Of a DNA stretch of 64,000 nt, positions 22,936 through 34,664 are shown one piece after another. Positions within the stretch are counted from its first letter, which is position 1; the number at the start of each line of letters is the position of its first letter. The notes below the pieces were generated by a model. The model did not search any database. It was not told the origin of the DNA and saw only the letters and a program-made list of their open reading frames with translations. The DNA comes from Ctenosaura bakeri (taxonomy: Eukaryota > Chordata > Lepidosauria > Squamata > Iguanidae). The position numbers were made by a program, and so were the translations under genes. Where the stretch lies: the NCBI GenBank assembly GCA_948474755.1, contig CAOLHI010001308.1:62001-126000 (forward strand), in the 5' to 3' direction.

Positions 22936-25050
22936 TCTATCCTCCACAAAATTTGCATGTGGTTGATTATCACAGAAAACAGCGTTTTATTTGTGAAGGA
23001 TCACAACAACAATAACATGAAACTAAAAACCTAAGCATTCCACAGGATGGAGCAATGGCACTTAAAGCAGTATCAAAGCACCATAACCACATTGTGTAGA
23101 TATGCCCCTCATTCAGGTGTTTCCAACCTTTGATTGTTCAGCTGTTTTGTACTTCAGCTCCCAGAAGCCTCTATCAGCATGGACAATGATGATGGTTCCC
23201 ATAGTCCCAAACTATGGGAACTATCATAATAAGTGCCAGCATTTTTTAAAAAAATTACCACTACAGCACTGATGCTCTAAACCAACATGTGGTGCCAATG
23301 CTCAAACACTCTGCTCCCAATTTTCTCAGAAAATACATTAGACGTCAATGTTACCTAGACTGTAGAAATCTGGTCTTTTTGCACTTGTCCCTTTTACTTT
23401 TTTTTTGGAATACTTTGTTAAACTTCAAGCAAACAAAGCTTCAATTCTTCATCATGAAATTGCTTCATCTGTGTGGCAGGCACATACTTACATCTGTGGT
23501 CAAAAATAGAACACAGTTTTGAGGGGACCACATGCTTGCAATCTAAGAAATGACTCAAGTAGGCTGTTTTGTAGTTGGTGATTCCACCCCCCCACCCCGA
23601 TGAATTTGCCTGTTGAGTTGGCAAAGAGATCTTAAACAGCCTTTCCTGTTGTACTTCAGTCTCTGGAAGGCATTGTGGAGATGTTTTAATCAAGACAATT
23701 AGCTCACACAGAAGGCACAGGTTTTTTTTTTTTTTTTTGGCACAATTGGATATTTTGTTCAGTATCTTCTTTCTTTCCCGAACAGTTAGCTTGAAAGGAT
23801 AAGGCACTAATTGAATATTCTGTGCTGTGGGTCCATCTCTTTGCCTTCAACCTTATTGAGAAGACAAGAAATCCCTCTGTATTGACTTGCCAGCAAGAAA
23901 TTAATTCTGGTGAACTCTATGACCAATCAGTCCAATGAAGGATGATAAATAGATGGGCATCATTAGAAGTGAGACACCAACTAATTTGACATCGAACTTT
24001 ACCCCTGCCAAGACAGCAAAGGCACACCTTTTTGTCTTCCCCTTTGGAAGACTATTTCCCATGCATATAGGATTTGGCAGGCTGCGGCGACAATTTTTTA
24101 TTGACTACGTTCTAACAAACCAGTTCAAAACTGGCCTGGACTGTCAGCTAGGTGAAATAAAATGGCAGATGTGAGTGGCGATCATTGTGACTGAGAACTG
24201 AATACCTTGGGGTGCCCAATTATAACTGCAGCGAGAGGAAATTCAGAAAAGTAATTTTGGCTTCCTCTGTTGCTTTTATGTCAGCCCCCGAATGAGCAGC
24301 TACTCTATTTCTTTCAGGTTTCACAGTGGAAAGAGCATTAGCGGCAACTCGGAGCAATTTTGGATTCTGATGTCCACGAGGTTGAGAATCAATGCTCCTT
24401 TTCCTCACTGCTTTTTTCCCCCACTAAAACAAATTTACCGTACATGCTGTGCAGCTGTTCTCATCTACACTTGCTCTGTAATAGAAAAAGATAAACGGCA
24501 ATAGCTTTATGTACAAGTCTTGCTCTTAGCACCCCCTGGCAATTTCTGAAAAGGGCTTGAGAAATGAACCTTTCCAGGCTCTGGTTCTGAAAGCAGTACA
24601 ATGGGGACAAGATAGAAAAGCAGGAGCCAGTGGCCCCTGATGTCGGTGAAGTAGTGAATCTGCTCTGGGATTTAGTCTGATTTTTTTTAAAGGAGCTACC
24701 CAAGCTGTGAAACTCCTATTGTCAAAATAGGTTCAGTACCTTGGATAGCTCCTTTTAAATTCAGACTAAATTTAAACTTAGCTCAGTTCACTGTCCTGCT
24801 GATACTGGAGCCACCAGCTGCCAGTTGGCAGGGCAACTCTCAAGCAGAAGCAGGACTCCATTTTTAATCGTCTTTGAAGTCTATCAGAAACACACACAAG
24901 CATTTCAAATGCAGACTTTTCAGTTGGCAGCCCCAAGCCCAAATTGCTTGATTAGTGTAAAGTTGAAGGCTTTCATGGCTGGAATCCATAGGTTGCTGTG
25001 GGTTTTCCAGGCTTTGAGGCTGTGTTCTATTAGTATTTTCTCCTGACGTT

Positions 25051-25126
25051 TCTCCTGCATCTGTGGCTGGCATCTTCAAAGGATCTTTTCAGATCCTCTG
25101 AAGATGCCAACCACAGATGCAGGAGA
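25051..25126. repeat. 35-bp-arm inverted repeat (hairpin)
   Basis: Arms at 25051-25085 and 25092-25126 pair at 33 of 35 positions around a 6-base loop. The surrounding block (about 24960-25150, with GGCTTTCATGGCTGGAATCCA and CTGACGTTTCTCCTGCATC) looks like a dispersed lizard repeat, so the hairpin is probably part of a transposon end. Confidence 0.8.
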
Positions 25127-26922
25127 ACGTGCAACAAACCCACAACAACCTGCTTGATTAACATTTATCGGGAAGTTTAGTTCTATTCATGTAGGATCCA
25201 ATCAAGACCAAGGTTCTTCCTCGCACTCACTCAGGCTTGCATCCTGTTTGGGACATACACCTATATAAGTTTCCCTTACATGTGCATATATGCTTTCTTG
25301 GGTGCTGCAGGGATTGTATTCACTTCTTCCCTTCACAGAGGCCAAAGTTCCTCCCAACATACTGAACAGCCTCTGAAGCCCTCTCTGCACAGCCATTCTG
25401 TTGTTCGTGGGGAGTGGCCGTGATCACAGAAGCATCTCCCCACAGCCAGACAGCAACTGATGGCATGGTCTCTGCGATCTGTGGGGGTCCTCCAGAGATC
25501 TCAGTGCTTCTGTTACCGTTTTGTGTCTAGCTACAGGGATGTTTCCAGACACTTTGGCCTCTGGAATCCTGCTCACTCTCCATGAAGCATGGAATGGCTG
25601 TGTAAGTTTGGTGGCGGTAGATGGCTCAGCTTAGCGTAAGTCTACCTGCAGACTTACTTAGCTACACTAACCACACAGGGTTGCAGCTTCCAGATGTCAA
25701 CTGACCACAGCCAACCTAGGAAAAGTGTGTTTATATCACAAAGTGGTGTTGTGCAAATTATCACTGCACTTATTTGAGGTGGGATTGAGGGTCAGCTTTC
25801 CATAGAGGGAAGAACTCCACTTTCAGTCTCTGGCTGGTTGTCGATGGCCTTCATTCTCAACAACTTGACCCATTCAGCAGCCTTCCAACTCTTTTCTGTA
25901 TAGCATTTTCAGAGAGGCTGATACAGAGAAGTGATGAGGCATGGAAGGCTGTTTCTGCCAGCCCAGTTTCATGTGACTTCCTTAACGTGGAACGAACCTT
26001 TTGTATGCTATTGGGCCTAAATGCAGTTAGTTCCAGGTAGTATAGACCTTTTGGATAAGTGGTACTTACATGAATGTTGACTTACTATATTTCAAATGAG
26101 ACAATGAATCTCCTCCAATTTGGAATAAACAATTGAATTTAGCTCTCAAAATGCATGGGGATGTAAAAGACTACATCTCTTGCATCTCATAATCTTTTAA
26201 TCCTACTGCTTGAATCATTCTTCTCTATACATCTCTGCATTGGCTGGATATCTGGCAATGGAGATAATCCAATGGATTCTGGTGCATGAAACTTATGCCA
26301 CATGATTCCATGTAGTTTCTTGTTAAAGGAATGTGCTCTATAGCCCTTTCTCAAAACAGCCTCGTAGCACCTTAAAGAATGGGCAGTTTCATTTAGCATA
26401 AGCTTTCATGGATTCTATTCCGCTTCATTAAATGGACAGTTGCATTCAGCAAGGGTTTATAGCTGCAAACTGCATTAAATTCAAAGAAAGAGCAGCATTT
26501 CCTTGTACTTTAAGGGTGCTGGACTGAACAAGTGTTCCTGGTGCCAAAACAAAAAAGGAATATCCTGACAAACAGATAACTAAACACATATTGAAAATCT
26601 TTAGCTATGTCTTTTAGGAGATTAGCGGAGGGATGCAGCCCTTTTGAAAACTGGCACATGGAACTGACAGTCACTAAGGAGCCGTTTCATACATGTATAA
26701 TTCGGTTTATTCTTGTATCCATTAAAACTCTGCATGAGAAATCTCTCGAATGAACCAGGAGCACCCATTAGTTCTGAGTAGTTTTAATATTTAAAGTTAA
26801 CTTTTCAGTTGAGGCTTGCCAAATATTATCGTTGTTCCTGAAGGCATTCTATAGGCTTGATTGTGCAGTTTGCAAAATGTGCCCCTCTAATGTTGCAGGC
26901 TCCCAAGTCCTTTTTAAAAAAA

Positions 26923-26966
26923 GCGCGCGCGCACGCACGCGCGCGCGCACACACACACACACACAG
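26923..26966. repeat. Alternating GC/AC dinucleotide tract
   Basis: A 44 bp run alternates purine and pyrimidine throughout: GCGCGCGCGCACGCACGCGC, then GCGCGC, then an (AC)n run. It is immediately upstream of the 5S-headed SINE. Confidence 0.9.
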
Positions 26967-26992
26967 CAGCATTACAACAAAACTATAGGGCT

Positions 26993-27222
26993 CAAGTAGC
27001 CTGAAGGCACCAGATATTGGAAACTAAGCAGGGTCAGCCCTGGTTACTACTTGGATGGGAGACCACCAATGAATACCAGAGGCTGTATGTTGTATTTCAG
27101 AGGAAAGAACTAGCAACCTGTCTCTGAGTATGCCTTGCCCAAGAAAGCTCTATGGAATAAATGGGGTTACCATAAGTCAACAGTTGACTTGAAGAGACAC
27201 CACATACACACACACAACTATT
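26993..27222 (+). mobile_element. SINE with 5S rRNA-like head
   Basis: The first part resembles 5S rRNA (GGAAACTAAGCAGGGTCAG, CCTGGTTACTACTTGGATGG, GAGACCACCAATGAATACCAG) and is followed by a SINE body and a BovB-like tail (ACCATAAGTCAACAGTTGACTTGAAGAGACAC). The fused body and decayed internal promoter argue against a true 5S gene. Confidence 0.85.
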
Positions 27223-28874
27223 TACTGTATAGTTATCCAGCAGAGGGAGCTCAAGTTTAATACTGAATTATTTTAATTGGTGTTATATAATGGAGGAACC
27301 AGTTTTATCCTGTGTAAGCATGTACACGTGTCAGTATACTGTTGATATTCCTCTTTCTCTTTCAACCTTCTTGCATGTCCATGTGTCTGTTTTGGTAGGA
27401 TGGGCAACACTCTGCAACAGACTGAGGCCAGGGGGAAAGGAAACCCCCGCTGGGTGAGTGGGAAGTCCATTCTAGTGGTAATGAGTGGGACTCTAACAAC
27501 CTTTCCAATTTCAATATGCCTACAGGAAAACAAAGGCAAAAGGAATGGCATGGATCATTCTGTAAGGGCTAAGTACTGATCTTGTGCATGTAAATACTTG
27601 CACACATATTCATACTGTATAAGGGAGAATGCATACATATGACTAGTGTATACATGAGCATACAGCATATCTATTGCTGGAGGTCCAGGCACTACTATTA
27701 AAGAGTTGTTCCTAAACTCTTGTCTGGATCTCAACTGTTAGCCCCAACTAGAGGAGACCAATTAAATCCATGGGAAGTTGAGTTAGTTTCATTGATTCAG
27801 TGGGTCTACACTAGTTTCAATATGGATTGACATGTCCGTGCTTACTTTTGTACACCTTTGCATAAGAAAAAAGCCATTCACTTTGTGACCCTGTAGTATT
27901 GTGGTGGGCTATGCCAGCTGTGGCTGAATCCAGTTCTTGAACAGCTCTGATGTTGTCACAGCACTGTCTCTTCCAAAGTAGCCATGGTGAGCTATGTACA
28001 TAGCAACTTCCCATGTTCCTTTTTCAGATATGATGGAATGCTGTGACCTGCTTTTATGTCCGTTATTAATTATGTTACTTCTCTGGAAATAATGTTCCTT
28101 CTCTGGGAACTAGCTTTTCTTGTGCATTATCAATTGTGTAATTAATTATGTTATTTTCTGTTAGGGTTTAATTATGGACCATTTGTTGGCATTGCAGAAG
28201 ATGAAAACTGAAACAATTTGGCCACCTTGCAAAACTCTCAATTGGCAAATGCATGCTCTGGAACTTGAATTTTCTCCATAATTTTCATCATTCTCTTTCT
28301 TCCTTTTTGGTAGGGAAAGCGCTCTAATCACTTGATCATTTTGGTTGGCATTCCAACTTTATAATATCCTATTATCCTATTTCAAACAGGGTAACAAACA
28401 CTTTACAAATTATTCCAGAGAAAGATACATTATGATGCTCATAATTTCATTTTCAATCACTTTTTCTAACAAGCCGTAGGAGAAATCTGCCATTTCTATT
28501 ACCACCACAGTCACTTTCATTTTTTTATCTAGTGTTATACAAAAGACTTTTTTTAATTAGTCAAAAATTTAATTAACAAGAATACTGTCTGTTTTGAGTT
28601 CTAGAACTAGGCAACATTTTCATAAATATTTCCTCACTTGCTGTCCATAATCAGGATACAAAGAATATTCACAATTATTTATCCCTAGGTCAAAAACCAG
28701 GTTTCCCAACAGTTGGGAATCCTGTCAGGAAGATTTTTTTTTAAAGGAGAATTTTCTTGATTTTCTCCTGTATATTATATCCCCAAGTGTTGTGGCTGAA
28801 TTATTCTGTGGAGAATTTTTTTTGTGTGTGTGTGTGTGTGCACAAAATGATTTTCTACACAGGAAAAAAAAACT

Positions 28875-29405
28875 AGCATCACAGAATCAAAGAGTTGGAA
28901 GAGACCATAACGGTCATGAAATCCAACCCCCTGCCATGCGTGAACACACACTCAAAGCACCCCCAGCAAATGGCCATCCAATCTCTGTTTAAAAATCCCC
29001 AAGGAAGGTGACTCTACCACTTCGAGGAAGCATATTCCACTGTTGAATGGCTCTTACCATCAGGAAGTTCTTCCTGATGTGAAATCTCTTTTCCTGTAGT
29101 TTGAATCCATTGCTCCTTGTCCTAGTCTCTGGAGCAGCAGAAAACAAGCTTGCTCCATCTTCAACATGACATCCCTTCAAATATTTAAACATGGCTATCA
29201 TATCACCTCTTAACCTTCCTTTTTGTCAGGCTAAACATATCCAGTTCCCTAAGCCGCTCCTCATAAGGCATGCTTTCCAGAGACCCTACACCATTTTGAT
29301 CACCCTCCTCTGGACACATTTTAGCTTGTCAACAACCTTCTTGAATTGTGGTGCCCAGAACTGGACACAGTATTCCAGGTGAGATCTAACCAAAGCAGAA
29401 TAGAT
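28875..29405 (-). mobile_element. CR1 LINE 3' end, reversed
   Basis: The reverse complement reads through the CR1 ORF2 C-terminus ([20 protein letters not shown] and the LPRSG region) and ends with the CAGAGTTTGGA / ATTCTGTGATG-type tail at about 28880. It is a 5'-truncated copy of the same family as the elements at both window ends, in the opposite orientation. Confidence 0.85.
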
Positions 29406-29659
29406 ACATAATACATAAATGGTGTATTGTTTTCCACAGAACACTTTTGGATGTTTAGATATGGGAAACTACTGTGGCAGAATATTCATCTTCTCCTGCA
29501 GTGGGAGAAAACTAAATTAATTATTTGTCTTCACTGAGAAAGAGTAAATGATTGATGATTTACATCTCTCTTCCAGATATCATCCCACCCATACTCTGTC
29601 ATTTTTTTTGTAGTGCTCAACTATATCAGCAATGTTTACAAGGCCTACAGAATCTGCAG

Positions 29660-29785
29660 CGCTCCAAGCGTTGCTGAGGTTTTATTCCCATTATCCTTCA
29701 GCATTGGCCAGATTGGCAAGAGCTAATGGGAACCAAGTCCAACAACATCTGGAGGTCACCTTTTGTTGTCCATCCCTGGTTTAAA
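29660..29785. mobile_element. Palindromic MITE, family C, old copy
   Basis: The centre TTCAGCATTGGCCAGATTGGC and the right arm GGAACCAAGTCCAACAACATCTGGAGGTCACC are clear; the left arm is decayed. Confidence 0.65.
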
Positions 29786-30379
29786 CAGACACATAAATAG
29801 TCTGAGTTCATAGAAGTCACGTTCCTACGTTCACTATGTACTTAATTCTGGGCTTGTATTCAAGGTGCTGGGAAACACCCAGGATACACCAACCGCAGGT
29901 CTTGCTGACCTTCAGACAAGGCACTCTCAGTAAACCCCAGCCCTTACATTAAAAGCAGTGGAGTATGTAAGTCATGGTTGCTCTCAAACAGCCTCCTCAG
30001 ATACTTTGTTTAAAGCAAGAATGACAGTGTTGTCAGCCACCAACTGGGCTACACAGAAATGTTTGTGATGTTGTGGAGGTGTTTTCTGATAGCTACATGA
30101 AATAGAATGGTGGACAAGATCTGATCCAGCAAGGCAGTTCTCCTGTCATTACGTCTTGCTTTGCACACTGTGGCAATGTATATGATCCTTCTTGTACTTT
30201 AATAGACCGAATCAATCTAGGAATGGCCAACTTAAGCCTTAATCATATGGGCTTGTTCTTGAACTCAGACTTGAGTCTTAATCAAATCCCAGCTAGAACA
30301 GACTTATTGAATCGACTGAGTTTGACTTAGTAAGCAATAATTGATTCAAGTTGTGACAAACAATTAGATTTAGGCCTTG

Positions 30380-30500
30380 GTACTCTCAAGAAATTGTGAC
30401 TACAATTTCCATCAGTGTCAACCAGAGCTTATGGCTAATGTTCATGGATAATAAGAGGTGCAGTCCAACCAAACCTTCTAGAGGGTGCTGGATTGCCTAA
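30380..30500. mobile_element. Palindromic MITE, family C, old copy
   Basis: GACTACAATTTCCATCAGTGTC and GCAGTCCAACCAAACCTTCTAGAGGGTGCTGGATTG show the family layout with substitutions. Confidence 0.6.
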
Positions 30501-30602
30501 ACCTGAATTATTATAAGTTCTGAAATCACTGTTAGTGGACAACTGAGCCCAACAGACACGTTTTCACAAGACAAGCATAGAATGCATTAAATAAATATAA
30601 AT

Positions 30603-30608
30603 TTTATT
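30603..30608 (-). terminator. TET2: Candidate TET2 poly(A) signal AATAAA (reverse strand)
   Basis: The - strand reads TTTTTAATAAAATTTATATTTATTTAATGC here. It lies at the downstream edge of a 3.4 kb repeat-poor block and just before a repeat-rich interval. I believe it resembles the end of mammalian TET2 mRNAs, but that comparison is from memory. Confidence 0.45.
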
Positions 30609-32154
30609 AAAAACACCCACATTTCAGCGTTATCAGGAATGATATAATAAAACAGCTTTTCAAATAACCTGCATTCATTACATTACAATACTTACAGTAT
30701 TTATAACCATTCTTAGATTTTTATGGATAAAATCAAGGAAACCTTTGAAAAATGAGGGAAAGTAAAATTAAAACAAACACAACCCAAACAGTAGAACACA
30801 AGCTTAGAAAATGCACACACTGCATTAAAAAAAAGTTCATTATCTTAGTGTCAAACTGTTAAAGTTTCCTACACAAAAGTTAATCACTAGCTTTAAAAGT
30901 GAACTTTAACGTCACTGTGTGCCAGTCAAGATGAAGGAAAAGAATCATTCAAGTAAAGTTGACCCACTCAGAAGTATCTTCAAGTATGGCTATAGTCAAC
31001 CTGATAATCCTATACAAGAACTTTTCAATGTCTGGTTTCCCTCACTCTTTCATTGTGAGGCAGGGTTCTGTACATCCAAATCACAACTCTTATTTACAAG
31101 ACAGGTTCCTCCCTCCCACCCCAACTAAGCCTTCTTCTATTTGTAAGGTATTTGGCAGTTGACAGTGGGTTGAATACAAAGATGCCTTTCTGCTTGCAGG
31201 AGTGGATTCCTACTCAGAGAAGGGCAAACCATGAGCAAAAGAGCTGTGTGAGAAAAATGGAACTAAAGCTGAATGTGGCCCTCCACTTCTGCAACTTCCT
31301 GCCCAAGCAGAAGTCCCCAAAGCTGCTCTAGAACCTACCAATCATGCACAACTTGCAAAAGTTGTTTTTTGGGGAAACTATGGCCCCCTCCTGGGATGTA
31401 ATCTGGGCAATTAGTTACAACCCCAATAGTTACTTTCCCAAGCTCAAATACATGCTGAAACAAATTTGCATGTGTCTTAATAAACACCTCCTTTTTAAAA
31501 GCCAGGTAAGAAATGGCAAATGTAAAGACTGAATTACTAAATGTTTAATTTGAGTTAAGTAACTTGTCACATTAAGTGCCCTGAATCTAGCAGCTCCAAC
31601 ACACATGTGGAGCTCCTTGCAAGCAGAGACTGCTTGATTCTGTTCTAAGGTCAGGAAGTATTAGGTATGTGAAGCCTTCCTTAAAACAAAACAGTAACAA
31701 CAGCCCTTACTTGTGATGAAGTCTCTGCTCACAGCTAGAAATTCCCTTACCTTTAGGTGAATGCACACAGATGGAAATTGCAGTTATGTTTTAAAGTATG
31801 AAACTTCAGTTTTAAAACAGAAAACATTTGAAAAGCTCGCATTTTGTCTGAGTGGGTAGGAGACAAGTCTAGCTGTAGCCTTACGTGTCACTTATCAGCA
31901 ACATCAAAAGACCTCCTTTAACTGAACAGAACTGGGTTAAATTTTTTCTTGTTTTTTAAAGGGTACCAAATTAAGGCATTGGTTCTGCAAAAGGTTGTGG
32001 GGATGGTTAAGCTATGCTATAGCACAATTTATTGTATGAAGCGAAAAGAATTAAAACTAATTTCAGGACAGTGCTTTTGCCTTACAATATATTGCACAGC
32101 CATACAGTTAGGCCTAAGGTTTGTGGTTTTTTTTAAAAGGAAGCCCTCTTAAAA

Positions 32155-32400
32155 GCAGTGTTATTAGGTCAGATCAAAGACCTGTCTAGTACACCATCCT
32201 GTTTTCCACTGAGATCAACCAAATCCCTCTGGGAAACTCAGAAGTGGGGCATGAAGTGGGGCTTTGACTCGTGCACCTGAGCAACTCCTATTCAGAGGCA
32301 AGTTGGTTCTCCTCCTGGATATGGCATCACAATAACTAGCCCTTGACAGCCTTATCTTCAATGATTTTGACTAATGTCCTATGAATCTGCTTGCTGTTTT
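32155..32400 (+). repeat. Dispersed amniote/reptile repeat fragment
   Basis: The stretch GGTCAGATCAAAGACCTGTCTAGTACA, CATCCTGTTTTCCACTGAGA and CTCTGGGAAACTCAGAAG has the look of a widely dispersed repeat related in its first part to the second SINE family. The class is uncertain. Confidence 0.45.
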
Positions 32401-34073
32401 ATTTCATTAACTTTCAGTCTCCTATAAAGGCAAGTTTAAAGAGAACATATAAAGAAAACAACTGCATACAACCCTCTAGCAAATGGGTCAATTGCCAAAT
32501 CTCTACCATTTCCCTTTTTTTTTTCAGCTCAGTGCATTCTACTTTTTGTTTTGTGTGAAACATACAAACAAAACAAAACAAAAACCAGGCCTGAACAGAG
32601 TTTAAATGTTAAAATATTTTCAGTCACATAAAAAAAAGGAGTAAATGAAGTTACCAACAAAAAAATGTTTTACTTACCATCAGTACATTTACAAGAAAAA
32701 ATTAGAAGGATAAAAAAAAAAAAGAGATTAGATCCTTGAAAACAATAAAATAGATTTTTTTAAAAAAACCCTCAAGGAGAATATATTCATCAATTTACAT
32801 AATACAGCCTTACACACTTAAACACACACACACACCTTTCTCTTCCTCACATATACATGGATGATATGTTGGCTTACTATGGAAATCATGAGCTGATATA
32901 TCCCTGAATTTTTAGGAAAAAAAAAATTAAAAGTCAAAGTTCAAGTTATACTTGCTATTGTATCAGTAGCGAGAAGAAAAAAATCCTATTTTTTTCCCAA
33001 AGATTGAAGGGGCAGAGAGTTAGGGGAAGATGGTATAAGAATGTGATGTACTTCCACTCTCATTTTAATATCCTATTGCCAACTAGTGTTGAGGTATATG
33101 ACAAGTAGGAACATCATTCAAACATTTAAATGTATTTTTTTTTTAGCTCACATTATATTTTAATAGCAGGCTGAGTAGCACCATGTTGTGAATTCAGCTC
33201 GAAACCCATATCCCATATATAGATAGATAGATAATATATAATAATATATTTGTACAGTATTAAAATACTAAAGCATTGCATTAAAATTTTTGTTTACAAG
33301 TTAAGTTACTATACATCTCTTTTGCTTACACATTTATACAAATCACTAATTTAAAACCCACTACAGCAAGCCAGCTGCCTGTTTTATATCCTTTTTTTCA
33401 CCAACACAACCATACAGAATAACCCTGTATCTCTTGCCTTGATTCTTTGCAAATCTTCCTAGTAAAAAGGGGCTACTTTCACTAAATAGTAAAGTACGCT
33501 GTAACATAAATAATCTATCAAGCATGAAGGTCGTCTGCCCAAATACTTGGAGAACTTTACAGATCCTTAAAAGGTATCAGAAGAACTGAACTACTCAATT
33601 GTCAAGTCTAATCTATGCTGCCTATTGACTGTGACTTTTTTTCCAAAGTACATAATTTCAGGAATAAGTTTGTCATCATAAATGTACCAAAAAGAAACAG
33701 ACAAGCCCCACGTATGTTCACAATATTGTTGTGTAAGATAAGCACCAGAATATGGGGCTTGTGTACTAAAAGTATTCCTTTGTATCCAGTGAGCCCCATT
33801 TAATTTTGAGCAGCATTACAAAGGGATTTTTCTTTTGTCATTTCCTGTTCCCAGGGCAGGGAGAAACAAACTGATAGGGAAAGGTTTAAGCGCCCCTTTT
33901 ACCTTCTGAGCTCAAAATATTGCCCACTTAAGACACAAAAAAGCAAGGGGAGGGGGCAGTTTAAAAAGGTCTCTTTGTAAGATCAAAATGAAATGTTTTA
34001 GTACCCCACCCCTATCTGAGCTGCCAAAGTTTAGGTAGGCCAAGAGCTTTTGAAGCACCATTAAAAAAAGTAT

Positions 34074-34208
34074 GGCCTTTTCCGCGTTAGACTGTTATAG
34101 TGCTATTATTCCACTTGCAACATCCTATGGAATCTTGGGGTTTGCAGTTTCGGGAGGGGCCACTTGCAAGTGGAATAATAGCGCTATAACAGTCTAGTGC
34201 GGAAATGG
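34074..34208. mobile_element. Inverted-repeat MITE, family A
   Basis: A 135 bp copy with ends GGCCTTTTCCGCGTTAGACTG and CAGTCTAGTGCGGAAATGG and arms TTATAGTGCTATTATTCCACTTGCA / TGCAAGTGGAATAATAGCGCTATAA. It is nearly self-complementary and lies in the probable TET2 3' UTR. The last bases and the target duplication are blurred. Confidence 0.85.
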
Positions 34209-34321
34209 TTTATATCTTTCTAGCATCTATTATTTTTATTGGATGGATAAACTCTTGAGAAAATCCAACATAGTTTTATGTGGGCATTGGGAAATGGAGG
34301 GGGCAGTGCCAACAAAGACCG

Positions 34322-34552
34322 CCAGTATGTGTAGATGTTTGAGTGTTGGACTATCATCCTGGAGACCAAGGTTCAAATCCCTGCTCAGGCATGGCAACCC
34401 ACTATGTGACACTGGGCAACTCACAATCTCTCAGCATCAGAGGAAGGCAAAGGTAAATCCCCTCTGAACAAATCTTGCCAAGAAAACCCTGTGATAAGTT
34501 TATGTTAGGGGCACCATAAGTCAGAAACAGCTGGAAGGCACACAACAACAAT
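34322..34552 (+). mobile_element. Sauria-type SINE
   Basis: tRNA-like head with B-box AAGGTTCAAATCC, middle CACTGGGCAACTCACA and tail CACCATAAGTCAGAAACAGCTGGAAGGCACACAACAACAA. It is full length, within the probable TET2 3' UTR and antisense to it. Confidence 0.87.
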
Positions 34553-34664
34553 GTGCCAGCAAAGTAAATGAAAACCATTTATACAGCCTCTGGCTTTACT
34601 TGGACTTTACAGATTATCTCTGACTTCGGTGCTAGAGTTGCATGAACCAATAATATGCTATTCT

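Larger units (their letters stand above)
15860..30585. other. PPA2-TET2 intergenic interval (convergent 3' ends)
   Basis: About 14.7 kb separate the two inferred gene 3' ends, and I find no supported gene between them. The interval contains nested MITE/SINE insertions (16480-17105), reversed Sauria-type and RTE/BovB-like fragments, an L1-like coding remnant (19552-19770), a degenerate tandem array (22795-22935), a 35-bp-arm hairpin (25051-25126), a GC/AC alternating tract (26923-26966), a 5S-headed SINE and a reversed CR1 3' end. Some non-repetitive blocks (about 21190-21400, 22020-22260, 24040-24500) may be conserved non-coding sequence, which cannot be judged from one genome. Confidence 0.7.

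Noticed and set aside
27010..27090. Possible 5S rRNA gene
   Set aside because: Only part of the 5S sequence is recognisable, it is diverged, and it is fused to a SINE body and LINE-type tail present in two more copies.
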